A stretch of DNA of 64,000 bases from Mesostigma viride (taxonomy: Eukaryota; Streptophyta; Mesostigmatophyceae; Mesostigmatales; Mesostigmataceae), in the NCBI GenBank assembly GCA_009746045.1, contig RPFO01000079.1, positions 114,501 through 178,500 of the forward strand, given 5' to 3'. The stretch's first letter is position 1; every line of letters begins with the position of its first letter. Below are positions 34,288 to 43,443 of the stretch, one piece after another. The notes below the pieces were generated by a model. The model made no database searches, had not been told where the DNA came from, and saw nothing but the letters and a program-made list of their open reading frames with translations. The position numbers and the translations under genes are program-made.

Positions 34288-34545
34288 ACATGTTTGTAGT
34301 TGGTGTCTCGGTGTCTCAGAAACTCGTGGTCCGCATTGAGTGGGTGTCACGGTGTCACGACATCTGATTGGCCCGGTTCAGATTCGCCCCAAATTAAAAA
34401 AAAAAAAAAACGAATTAAAAAAAAATTAAAAAAAAAACGAATCTGAACCGGGCCAATCAGATGTCGTGACACCGTGACACCCACTCAATGCGGACCACGA
34501 GTTTCTGAGACACCGAGACACCAACTACAAACCAACTACAAACAT
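34288..34545. repeat. Foldback (inverted repeat) with A-rich loop
   Basis: Arms of about 100 bp (34288-34387 and 34438-34545) are near-perfect complements. They contain CAGATGTCGTGACACCGTGA and GGACCACGAGTTTCTGAGAC, and the loop is about 50 nt of AAATTAAAAAA. It contains the same GTGACACC octamer as the ends of the host TIR element. Confidence 0.8.
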
Positions 34546-34770
34546 GTCGAGACACCGTGACACCGTGCGCTTTCACCCCGAATTCACGAGAGCGGCAGCG
34601 ATGGTGATCGCTGCCAAATGAGGTAACATGGGCTAAACAACTCGGGCAGACCGGGCTGGCGTGACATCCCGGTCTGCCATGTTTTATTCCCCCCCACACA
34701 TGGCGTGGGGATCTACGTTTGCCATCTGCCAACGTAGAAATAGATGGGGAGGGGGGGGGACAAATGATGT

Positions 34771-35175
34771 TTGCAACATTGCCCAGTTGACATAGCCATG
34801 GCGAGACCCGGCGTTTTCATGGAGCCCAGTGCGGGGGCGCTGGGTTGGCAGGTTTTGGGAATGTTCTTCTTGCTATTACTCCTGGGCGTCGTCGTGTTCA
34901 ATATGATGGCGAGGCGCGGGGTCCGGTTATCTGCAGCCGCCGTGTTGGCGAAATGCACCCAGGATTCGTCCTTGGCTGCGGCACTTTGCAGGGACTGGGA
35001 CTGTGGTTGTGGCCGCCATTGTTTGAGAAGCGTGCATTTCGAGGAGCTCAGGACGATGAGGACCGACATGTGGTCTAAGAAGCCTGCGGATCGGAAAGAG
35101 TTTATAAAGAACCAGCTTTTTCAGGCCGGCCAGCGAGAAACTGAAATCCCGGCAAGTGATTTCATGACAAAGTGA
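34771..35175 (+). CDS. Small ORF with Cys cluster, possible transposase exon
   Basis: 134 codons. There is a hydrophobic segment at about residues 26-46 (WQVLGMFFLLLLLGVVVF). A Cys-rich patch follows (CRDWDCGCGRHC), then a charged stretch MRTDMWSKKPADRKEFIKN. The latter resembles N-terminal regions of DDE-type transposase genes in some protists and animals (Cys cluster followed by a WxKxxxERKxFI motif), but I cannot confirm this. It lies 590 bp from the right end of the TIR element. It may be a truncated remnant of that element's transposase. Confidence 0.3.
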   Translation: MQHCPVDIAMARPGVFMEPSAGALGWQVLGMFFLLLLLGVVVFNMMARRGVRLSAAAVLAKCTQDSSLAAALCRDWDCGCGRHCLRSVHFEELRTMRTDMWSKKPADRKEFIKNQLFQAGQRETEIPASDFMTK

Positions 35176-35454
35176 TTTTGATGGTTGCTTGCATGCATAT
35201 TAAGTGAGACAACTATTCCTGGACGCATGGCGTGCCAACATATATAAGTTGTTACCAGATATTAATCACATGCCCTATTGAAGCGACGTTGGACCGCATA
35301 AACGAGGAATGGCTGAACTTGTCATGACCCGGCAAGGTACCTACACGCACAACAAGAATACATCAACATGAGACGATATATGGTGAGATGACCGAGATGT
35401 ATGGAGAAATGAATGTCTCTACTAGGATTATTATGAAGGTGTATACGTGGTATT

Positions 35455-35642
35455 TGCGGTGTCACGGTGTCACGGTGTCACGGTGTCACGGTGTCACGGT
35501 GTCAGAAGCATAGGTAAAACTTGCAATGACCCATTGAATACATCATCCCCATTAATAATCACTGCATACCTGCAAAGATGTGTGTTTATATGCATTTTGA
35601 GGTGTCACGGTGTCACGGTGTCACGATGTCACGGTGTCACGG
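35455..35642. repeat. GGTGTCAC octamer arrays (right subterminal)
   Basis: Five octamers at 35457-35500 and five at 35602-35642, complementary to the GTGACACC arrays at the left end of the element. Confidence 0.8.
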
Positions 35643-35763
35643 GTCCTATGAACTTCCCCTTCCTCAGAGACTTAAGTGGAAACTTTAAATTCAATAAAAT
35701 ACAACTTTTCAAAATGAACTACAAATTGCGTGTTCTAGTACAAATCCAGACGAGCTTAGGGGG

Positions 35764-36783
35764 CGGCCATAGAGACCAGGCCTTGCTTCAGCTTGGGTGT
35801 CCCCAGTGGGCTGCTTGACCAAAGTACCAAGTGGTGACTGGTGCTTACTGGTTGACAGCCGGTCCTTCAGGGTTAGGTACACCCTCCTGGACAGGAGTTG
35901 GTGTGGAATGTCACTCCTACCAGCTGAGAATAATGCCTGGCCCTCCCCATGGGGTTCAGAAGAGTCGCCAGGACTTAAGTCGACGCCTTTGGCCTCAAAC
36001 AGTTAGGCCATGCAAGGGCAACCCGAATGTTGGTTCTTACAGGTTGCTGTACATATGTTTTCTAGTGCTTGTTTCCAACCTGTTGCTAATAAAGAACCTG
36101 GTTGTGTGACCATGTGGGACATGGTTGCCAGGGGGCCACATTCTGGGTTATATAAGGCTTGAATAAAACATAATCATGTCATGTCATTCTCATGTTGTTC
36201 CCATGGTTGTCATGTTTCTCTTGTGTAAGGTTCCAGGTCACCTATAAACCTGGAGGTTGGGGTGGGGTTCAATTCCCCAGCAGAGCCACAGCCTGGCATG
36301 AGTGATTCCTGGGCTTAACACCCAGTGAAGACATGGGCTCCCCAATAAGGCAGTATTTGTGTAGGTGCTACCTGAGTCTCTTTGAGCACAAAAGGGAAAG
36401 GCTGGCCAAGGCGGGGGCCATAAGAACGGGCGCCTGTGATAACTGTGAAAGATCAGGAGCTCACAATAATACGTTCTTGGCATCCTGTAATCCCAGCCAT
36501 TGGACTAGGTAATGTGCCTTGACTTTAATCTAGCACCAAGTTCCCAAGGAAAGGTTGGGAGCTGACCAAGGGGTCAGGGGATAACCTGGGGTGACCTCTG
36601 ATTCACTGGTCAGTACACCTAGCCTGGTCCAAGGGCAGATATGTTGTTACCCAAAGGAGGCAGGAACCTGGGCCCTCAAAGGTCTGATCAACCTCAGGGG
36701 ACCAAGCGGTCTGTGGCTGAGTGGGCACAAGCAAGGTTAGGCTGGTTTCAAGCTGGTCCAGCTCCAAAAGAAGAAAGGGTTGG
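35764..36783 (+). other. Copia-2 pol end and 3' untranslated region
   Basis: 35767-35818 encodes the native C-terminus of Pol (GHRDQALLQLGCPQWAA). The rest matches 15284-16219 of copia-1, with AATAAAG/AATAAAAC signals at about 36089 and 36162 and a purine tract AAAAGAAGAAAGGG before the LTR. Confidence 0.7.
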
Positions 36784-37359
36784 AGTTAGCATTTTGGGCA
36801 ACCAATATGCTAAGTGGACGCAGTTTGGAAAGACCTTTCCAACGCCGTGCTGACCGCCTGAAACAGACAAGGGACGAGAAAGATATGAGGTCCCGAAGTC
36901 CTAGCCGTCCGTGGCCGACTAGGGTACAGTCCTCTGGTATAGTGGACAGGACACGTGGCAGGCCGTGCCTGCACAGGCTTAGCCTGACTATCACGTGACT
37001 GTGGTCCACGTAGACCAGAGGAGCAGCATCCTGTGACTGGTGGAATACTGGAGCTGGCACAGGTCTGCAAGGATACTAGGCCTTGCAGGCTTGTGACAGG
37101 TCCTGTACTTCCTAGGTTGCAGAGTCTAGGCAAATCCAGTTCGTCCTGGCTCTGCACTGATGCCAGTGGACGTTGAGGATTTGCTTGCATGCCTGCACGT
37201 GCCTCGTCACGCCGATGGGAACGAGGAACAACGCAAAGGATATAGCTTGGTCATGGGGGATGACCAGCTATCTTGGCAAGCACGAACCGAGGCTCCCACA
37301 TTGGACGTGGAGACGCTCACCGTGGTCGTGGCTTGGTGCACGGGTTAAAAGGTTGCTGC
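36784..37359 (+). repeat. Copia-2 3' LTR, first part
   Basis: Near-identical to 17109-17684. It is interrupted after GCTGC (37355-37359) by the palindromic element and continues at 38248-38318. Confidence 0.88.
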
Positions 37360-38242
37360 AGTTACGTTAAATAGTGACGGAATGTTTTGCCCACTGAGGC
37401 AAATCGGGCCGGAACACTATTTTGCCCGGAATAACCACTTCCGAGCACCCAAGTTAATGCGGCCGAATTAACTTGGGTGCTCGGAAGTGGTTATTCCGGG
37501 CAAAATAGTGTTCCGGCCCGATTTGCCTCAGTGGGCAAAACGTTCCGTCACTATTTAACGTAACTAAAACCTGGCCTCGTGGAGGGGGACGAAGAGCCCG
37601 AGACATCCGCCTAGGCCGCTGAGCACGCACCACTAAATGCGCCGGAGCTGCCTCAGTGAGGATTCGAACCCCTGACCTCCAAGGTGCACAGGTTTTAGTT
37701 ACGTTAAATAGTGACGGAACGTTTTGCCCACTGAGGCAAATCGGGCCGGAACACTATTTTGCCCGGAATAACCACTTCCGAGCACCCAAGTTAATTCGGC
37801 CGAATTAACTTGGGTGCTCGGAAGTGGTTATTCCGGGCAAAATAGTGTTACGGACCGATTTGCCTCAGGCGGCAAAAAGGTTCCGTCATTATTTAACGTA
37901 ACTAAAACCTGTGCACCTTGGAGGTCAGGGGTTCGAATCCTCACTGAGGCAGCTCCGGCGCATTTAGTGGTGCGTGCTCAGCGGCCTAGGCGGATGTCTC
38001 GGGCTCTTCGTCCCCCCTCCACGAGGCCAGGTTTTAGTTACGTTAAATAATGACGGAACCTTTTTGCCGCCTGAGGCAAATCGGTCCGTAACACTATTTT
38101 GCCCGGAATAACCACTTCCGAGCACCCAAGTTAATTCGGCCGAATTAACTTGGGTGCTCGGAAGTGGTTATTCCGGGCAAAATAGTGTTCCGGCCCGATT
38201 TGCCTCAGTGGGCAAAACGTTCCGTCACTATTTAACGTAACT
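37360..38242. mobile_element. Palindromic element, copy 1, 5-bp TSD
   Basis: GCTGC at 37355-37359 and 38243-38247 flanks 883 bp; the copia-2 5' LTR supplies the empty site. Modules: P1 37360-37565, S 37566-37696, P2 37697-37903, S' 37904-38035, P3 38036-38242. Each P is a palindrome of about 206 bp starting AGTTACGTTAAATAGTGACG and centred on a CGGCCG. S' is the reverse complement of S. P arms come in two types: ...CCCACTGAGG... and ...GCCGCCTGAGG.... In order, the arms read a-a', S, a-b', S', b-a'. There is no ORF. Candidate hairpins are 103-bp stems; the whole element is also nearly self-complementary. Confidence 0.9.
37862..37951 (+). other. tRNA-like sequence across P2/S'
   Basis: GCCTCAG (37862-37868) is complementary to CTGAGGC (37944-37950), with A at 37951 in the discriminator position. 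Between them lies a Pol III B-box, GGTTCGAATCC (37930-37940), in a T-arm-like context preceded by GGAGGTC. The D and anticodon arms are not convincing, so this is tRNA-derived rather than a tRNA gene. A mirror copy lies on the minus strand in S (B-box at 37660-37670). Confidence 0.5.
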
Positions 38243-38247
38243 GCTGC

Positions 38248-38318
38248 CTTGCAACTTTGGCTCATCCCGTTATGTGCGTGAAGGACCAGGAGCTCACAGC
38301 TCTGGTTGTTTGCTAACT
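38248..38318 (+). repeat. Copia-2 3' LTR, last part
   Basis: CTTGCAACTTTGGCTCATCC onward matches 17688-17741 plus 22723-22738. Ends TGCTAACT; TSD TGAAT follows at 38319-38323. Confidence 0.85.
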
Positions 38319-38872
38319 TGAATACCGATGTGGGCCCTGCCGGGGGGCTTAAGACGGGCCAACCAGGTAGACACCTCCTCCTATGGCAGGGTCCCCTTGT
38401 CCCATCGCAACCCACTGGCAAACTTGCGCGCGCCGGGCACCGGCGCGGCGCGACCCGGACCTATGTGACACAACTGCTTGAAGACGGCAGGGCTTCTGGG
38501 ACTATCCGTACTCCGCGCCCGCATAATTGACAAGGAGAAATGGGCTGCCATCTGCGATAAGCACCTTCCCGAGGGGTATGCTCCTGTTTTCTCCCCACGG
38601 GCCCCGCGGCCCGTTGCTAGCCAGGGTCAGAAGTCCGCAGGTCGAGGTTATTGGTCCTGAGGATAGCCGCTACACTACCGCCTCGTCTGCCATTACATTA
38701 GAGGACAGCTCGGATGAGGATTACATCCCCATCTAGTGCTGAACGGTTGGGGGATGATGCAGACGATATTTGTTTAAACTTTTGTGTAATTATTTTTCTA
38801 ATGAGATTAGCATAGTACTCCGTGGCATATGCCTTTAATTGCGCATGACACGCAAGTACTTACTTACTTACT
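38319..38872 (+). mobile_element. LINE-B, remainder with 3' UTR and (TTAC)n tail
   Basis: Continues the ORF2 C-terminal region broken at 17108 with frame changes and stops. It then runs into the 3' end shared with 6264-6394 (GGATGATGCAGAC, CTAATGAGATTAGCATAGT) and the tail ACTTACTTACTTACTT. TGGCGGTGCG (38873-38882) after the tail and TGGCGGTCCG (16947-16956) before the truncated 5' end are the target duplication, with one mismatch. Confidence 0.7.
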
Positions 38873-39612
38873 TGGCGGTGCGGGAGCTTCTGCTGGTGTT
38901 CTGCAATCGTGTATTGCTCTCTGATGAGCCTCCGCCTGCTGAATCGAATGGCAGACATGCAGCCATCCGAGTCATGCTACATACAAGAATTAAGGGCTCT
39001 GCTGCTGACCCCGCCCGGGTTACTATCGGGGTGTCTGCCTCCAGAGCGCCGCGCTGAAGGTCTTCATGCGCATGATGCTGCACAGGTTCCGCGCCGCGCT
39101 GGACCCGCACCTGGGTGAGTCTCAGATGGGTTTCTGTCGTGGCCGTAACACTGTGTGGTGGCTGTATTTGTCACGCGCCGGCTGATGGAGGAGGTGCGCC
39201 GTATTTGCCCTGACGGTTTTCCGCTGGTCTTCATTTTTGTTGACTATATCAAGGCTTTCGACACGGTCCTCTGGGAGGCTCTTTGCAGTGCCATCCTAGC
39301 TCTGGATCGCGTGCCACCAGCATTTATTGCTGCCATTTGCCGGCTGTATGAGGGCTCACAGGCAGTAGTGCGGACTGCGAAAGGCACCACCCCACCATTC
39401 CCCCTTCATCGCGGGGTGTGGCAAGGTTGTGTCCTGTACATGTCCCCATATCTGTTCATCATTGTCGTGGACCACGGCATGCGCGCTTTACTGCTCTCAA
39501 GGGCGGGGTTCGAGCCCGGCTTGGACATCCTTAACGAGCACGAACACGGCGGCGGTGGCCCTGGTTACCGCCTGTCCGACCCAGGATTTATGCGGATGAT
39601 ATACCACCCTCG
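38873..39612 (+). pseudogene. LINE-A reverse transcriptase core (broken)
   Basis: Continues the RT begun at 16874. LLLVFCNRVLLSDEPPP, then in another frame FMRMMLHRFRAALDPHLGES, then from about 39155 FIFVDYIKAFDTVLWEAL (first catalytic Asp), GVWQGCVL and SPYLFIIVVD, and finally IYADDI at about 39586 in a third frame (catalytic Asp pair). At least three frame changes. Beyond YADD it gives way to the LINE-C 5' end. Confidence 0.8.
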
Positions 39613-40186
39613 AGGTCAGCCACGAGCCACGAGCCACGAGCCACGAGGTAGCCATGGCTGACGGCGGAGCTCATATAACTTTCACGTTTGGGCACCGAAT
39701 TTGGCCGTGAATATCACAATCGCTTCGTCTGTCTGAGACGCACACGCTGATATAATTTTCCAAAGCTACTACGCAATATAATATGACGAGCAAACGCTCA
39801 TCGACGCAACGCAGCCTGGCGGCTGCGCTCGGCAATGAATATACGTCTGCAGCTCCGGCTGCAGCTTCGCCCTCAGGTCCGGAAGGCAGCAGTGGTGACA
39901 CTAGTCGCGCACTGGTGGTCGCCCAGATACCTCCCGGGCTTTCCTTGCCCTCTGCATCGCCTGACCCAAAGCGCAGCCGCCCAGGCGAACCTGGCTGGTC
40001 TGAGCGCGATTTTGAGTTTTGACGTCGACAGGCTCTTTAACACCAGCTTCAACGTCAACAGGCCTGGCCTTTTCGACATGCCACCCATCAAGATACTGGC
40101 TCTCATGTTTTACTGGTCACACGCCTCACTGCTGGCCATGTGCCAGCAACTCCATCCGGGCGCCCGTAATACTAACCCTGGAACCT
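39613..40186 (+). mobile_element. LINE-C, 5' UTR and start of ORF1
   Basis: The sequence from GGTAGCCATGGCTGACGGCG through GCTGATATAATTTTCC to the ATG at 39783 matches the 5' region of the minus-strand element at 51085-51270. ORF1 starts MTSKRSSTQRSLAAALGNE, versus MSKRLSMQRSLAAALGNEN there, and stops at 40022. A further frame to 40186 continues homologous-looking sequence. The rest of the element is missing. Confidence 0.7.
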
Positions 40187-40505
40187 AAAAACCGCCGGGA
40201 CCCACGGGGGCCCCGCGGTGGTCCACGGGATTCCGCGTGCCGCGTCCGTTCCGTACTGGCCGTACCCGTCCGTACTCGTCCGTACCCGTCCGTACCCGTC
40301 CGTTCCGTAACCGTCGGATCTCGTACTACAGATTCGGCTGGCTACCCTCGGGCTTTGTGGCTGCCACGTGGCCTGTTCCTAACTACAGATACTTAAATAT
40401 ACTTTGGCACTTAGATATTTTTTACGTTTGGGCCGGAACATTCACATCTTTTCCAAGTCATTCAAAAATATCAGTGTGTTATGCTGGCATTCGCATATCT
40501 GATGG
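40187..40505. other. Spacer with CGTACCCGTC tandem words
   Basis: Short decamer-like repeats of CGTAC[CT]CGTC at about 40256-40310. Nothing else recognised. Confidence 0.5.
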
Positions 40506-41386
40506 AGTTACGTTAAACAGTGCCGGAACCTTTTGCCGCCTGAGGCAAATCGGTCCGTAACACTATTTTGCCCGGAATAACCACTTCCGAGCACCCAAGT
40601 TAATTCGGCCGAATGAACTTGGGTGCTCGGAAGTGGTTATTCCGGGCAAAATAGTGTTACGGACCGATTTGCCTCAGGCGGCAAAAGGTTCCGGCACTGT
40701 TTAACGTAACTAAAACCTGGCCTCGTGGAGGGGGACGAAGAGCCCGAGACATCCGCCTAGGCCGCTGAGCACGCACCACTAAATGCGCCGGAGCTGCCTC
40801 AGTGAGGATTCGAACCCCTGACCTCCAAGTTGCACAGGTTTTAGTTACGTTAAACAGTGCCGGAACCTTTTGCCGCCTGAGGCAAATCGGTCCGTAACAC
40901 TATTTTGCCCGGAATAACCACTTCCGAGCACCCAAGTTCATTCGGCCGAATTAACTTGGGTGCTCGGAAGTGGTTATTCCGGGCAAAATAGTGTTACGGA
41001 CCGATTTGCCTCAGGCGGCAAAAGGTTCCGGCACTGTTTAACGTAACTAAAACCTGTGCAACTTGGAGGTCAGGGGTTCGAATCCTCACTGAGGCAGCTC
41101 CGGCGCATTTAGTGGTGCGTGCTCAGCGGCCTAGGCGGATGTCTCGGGCTCTTCGTCCCCCCTCCACGAGGCCAGGTTTTAGTTACGTTAAACAGTGCCG
41201 GAACCTTTTGCCGCCTGAGGCAAATCGGTCCGTAACACTATTTTGCCCGGAATAACCACTTCCGAGCACCCAAGTTCATTCGGCCGAATTAACTTGGGTG
41301 CTCGGAAGTGGTTATTCCGGGCAAAATAGTGTTACGGACCGATTTGCCTCAGGCGGCAAAAGGTTCCGGCACTGTTTAACGTAACT
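40506..41386. mobile_element. Palindromic element, copy 2, 5-bp TSD
   Basis: GATGG at 40501-40505 and 41387-41391 flanks 881 bp with the same design as copy 1: P 40506-40711, S 40712-40842, P 40843-41048, S' 41049-41180, P 41181-41386. Here all arms are of the second type (GCCGCCTGAGG), so self-complementarity is almost complete. Pol III B-box GGTTCGAATCC at 41075-41085 (plus), with a mirror copy in S. It ends about 100 bp downstream of the stop of the zinc-finger gene at 41486. Confidence 0.9.
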
Positions 41387-41485
41387 GATGGCCTAATTCT
41401 GGCAAACATCTACATCCTATGCTGGCATCCTATATCCAACAGCCTAGTGCTGAAAACATCCACATCTTATGCTGGCATCCTGCAT

Positions 41486-42711
41486 CTACACAATCCTTGC
41501 AGACTGGGGGCCCTGTGACACCTCAAGCACTGGGAATGAGGCGTTTTGTATCTCGCTATCTGTTGGGAATGCCTGGCCTCCATCAGGCAGCGAGCTGGCG
41601 CATGGGAGCTGCCCCACGCGGTCCAACTCCTTCACCACCAGTCGCTCCATGACCTCGTCCATCTCCTCAGCCGTGAAGCCGAGGAGCAGCCTCAAGTCCT
41701 CCCTGGCGCCATGGCCTTCCTTCATCAGGCGCTCCTTCACGGCCTCTGCCTGCTTGGCCTTCTCCTTCAGCTCCAGCACAGCGCAGGCCTCGTGGTAGTA
41801 GGCGCACCTCTTCATGTGAGCCTCCACGTCCGCCTTCCTGCCAGTGTATAGGAACAGCCGGTCTTGGACTTGGAGCCGTCCTGCCTCTTGATATCGACGG
41901 AGAAACCGCACTCGAAGCGGTTCTTCTCGCAGGTGGCGAAGTGGTCGTCGACGTCCTCCCTGTGAAGGAACATTCCGCAGCCGTAGTCGCAGAAGCCGTA
42001 GGGGAGGGAGGCCACCAGCTCGTTGAGGGCGTGGTCCATCTGGTAGAACTTGTGGTAGTGCGTGAGGACTTCGCAGCTGCACATGGGGCACTTCATGTTG
42101 GTGGTCTTGCCGTTCGGCTTGGTGAGATGGAACGCCTTCATCTTCTCCACGCACTCGGGGCACATCACGCAGTTGCACTCGTGGATGTGGGGATGGTCGA
42201 TGAGGGCGACGAGCCTCGCGTACTTCCCCGTCTTGCTGGGGGCCAGGCAGAAGGGGCACTGCGGCAACTTGATAACGACAGCGTTTTTGACGTTGCAGGA
42301 CAGCCCTTCGTATTTCTCCTGCCAAGAGCGTTCGCGGAGGCCGGCGGGAGTGGAGACCTTCTGCCTCATAGGCATCTCCTTCAGCCGTTTGGCGTCACGG
42401 CTTTCTTCTGCAAGCAAAACAAAAAAGCAAAAAAAAAAAACGCAAGCATTGAAAAAAAAACAAATTTATAAGCCACGGAAAACCACACAAGGAGTGAGCT
42501 TTTGGGGGCAAAACCACTTGCAAACGACAGCTCTCCACGGGAAAAGACGGAAAAAGACAGGAAAAGGAACATTACCCGGCTCTTGCTCCTGCTCAGCGTC
42601 GTATGGCCTGTCGCGAGTTCCTTCCCTTGGAAGTGGGCGAGGCACAGGCCTCATTCCCCCCCTCACGCCCTGGCTACCATGAGAGTTAGAAGCGGATCCA
42701 GCCCTAGGCAT
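41486..42711 (-). CDS. RING/TRAF-type zinc-finger protein, two exons
   Basis: Exon 1 is 42711-42576 (MPRAGSASNSHGSQG). The intron, 42575-42408, has GTAATG...TTGCAG borders with a pyrimidine-rich 3' end. Exon 2 runs from 42407 to the stop at 41486 and joins in frame. The protein of about 350 residues has a RING-like cluster (CPFC, CNCVMCPEC, KCPMCSCEV), then a TRAF-type finger (CDYGCGMFLHREDVDDHFATC) and a second one (GCSYTL...HMKRC), then a charged helical C-terminus. Such proteins are usually ubiquitin-ligase or signalling adaptors. One base must be removed near 41848 to keep the frame: mutation or sequence error. A TATATG box lies about 85 bp upstream of the ATG on the minus strand. Confidence 0.7.
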
Positions 42712-43443
42712 CGTGTTCTGAGAGATGTAGTGAGCTTTCTTGGCTATGGCGGTGTGTAGTGGTGAGTGCTCGTGGAGGCGTGGTGGTTGGGCACATATAC
42801 ACTTCGAAGACCCTTCTCCGCCTCAAAGTTTTTGGGCGATTTGTGACCGTGCGATTGGCCTGAACAGGCGTTTTGCAGGAGATTTCCCGTGAGACAGCAC
42901 GCCGTACAAGGAATCACGCCAAAAAATCCGCTGGAAGATCTCGGGATCTCCGTTTTCTCGTGCCGCGGCTCGGGACTGACAAGTTGGCGTGGCGGTTACT
43001 TCACGATTTTAGCGTGGCGTGCCGCGGGAAACGGCCGTTACGTGCCGGTCCAGCGTGGCGTGCCGCGGGAAACGGCGGTTACATGCCAGTCCAGCGTGGC
43101 GTGCCGCGGGAAACGGCGGTTTTCTGAACTTGTCCAGCGTGGAGTGCCGCGGGAAACGGCGGTTACATGCCAGTCCAGCGTGGCGTGCCGCGGGAAAGGC
43201 GGTTTCGTATCAGATTTCCCGTGGATTCACGCGGCCCGCGGCCTTCACCGCGTGGATTTCCACGGCCGTTTTGCCGTTACCAGCCTGTCACAGCGGCGAC
43301 CACAGGATTTTTCACAAGTCCCATGCGTCATCCACGGGGAAGGTATAAAACACTTCCCCCTTTGCATCCAAGGGCATTCTGCAAGCCAAACCGCCATAGC
43401 CAAAAAGCTCTCAGCAAAACCAACCCCTTAGCACCAAAACACA
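42712..43443. promoter_or_regulatory. Shared promoter region of two divergent zinc-protein genes
   Basis: It lies between the starts of the RING/TRAF gene (minus) and the gene at 43444 (plus). Minus-strand TATA-like GTGTATATGTG at about 42793-42803; plus-strand GGTATAAAAC at 43342-43351, about 95 bp before the first ATG. Between them is a 42-bp minisatellite. Confidence 0.55.
43011..43204. repeat. 42-bp minisatellite, about five units
   Basis: GCGTGGCGTGCCGCGGGAAA recurs at about 43012, 43053, 43095, 43137 and 43178, followed by CGGCGGTTACATGCCAGTCC in most units. It lies in the divergent promoter and could hold repeated factor sites, though that is inference. Confidence 0.85.

Larger units (their letters stand above)
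28886..35763. mobile_element. 6.9-kb terminal-inverted-repeat element in copia-2 pol
   Basis: The ends are a perfect inverted repeat of 32-33 bp beginning CCCCTAAGCTCGTCTGGATT (28887) and ending at 35762. CGG at 28883-28885 and 35764-35766 is a possible 3-bp target duplication; joining the flanks there restores the pol frame to its stop at 35818. Octamers GTGACACC are arrayed near the left end and the complement GGTGTCAC near the right, like subterminal transposase sites. The interior is a patchwork of satellites, microsatellites, a foldback and weak ORFs. No complete transposase is present. Confidence 0.75.
17109..38318 (+). mobile_element. Copia-2, LTR retroelement carrying three nested insertions
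   Basis: Begins AGTTAGCA (17109) and ends TGCTAACT (38318), a perfect 8-bp inverted terminus. TGAAT at 17104-17108 and 38319-38323 is the target duplication. Subtracting the three nested insertions (17742-22720, 28886-35763, 37360-38242) leaves about 8.5 kb, nearly the size of copia-1. The pre-gag ORF is intact, gag has a one-base deletion, and pol is open until the 6.9-kb insertion near its end. The LTRs differ at very few positions (for example about 17328 versus 37010), so the burst of nesting is recent. Confidence 0.88.

Noticed and set aside
37905-37951. Functional tRNA gene
   Set aside because: Acceptor and T-arm are present but D and anticodon arms do not fold convincingly; called tRNA-derived only.
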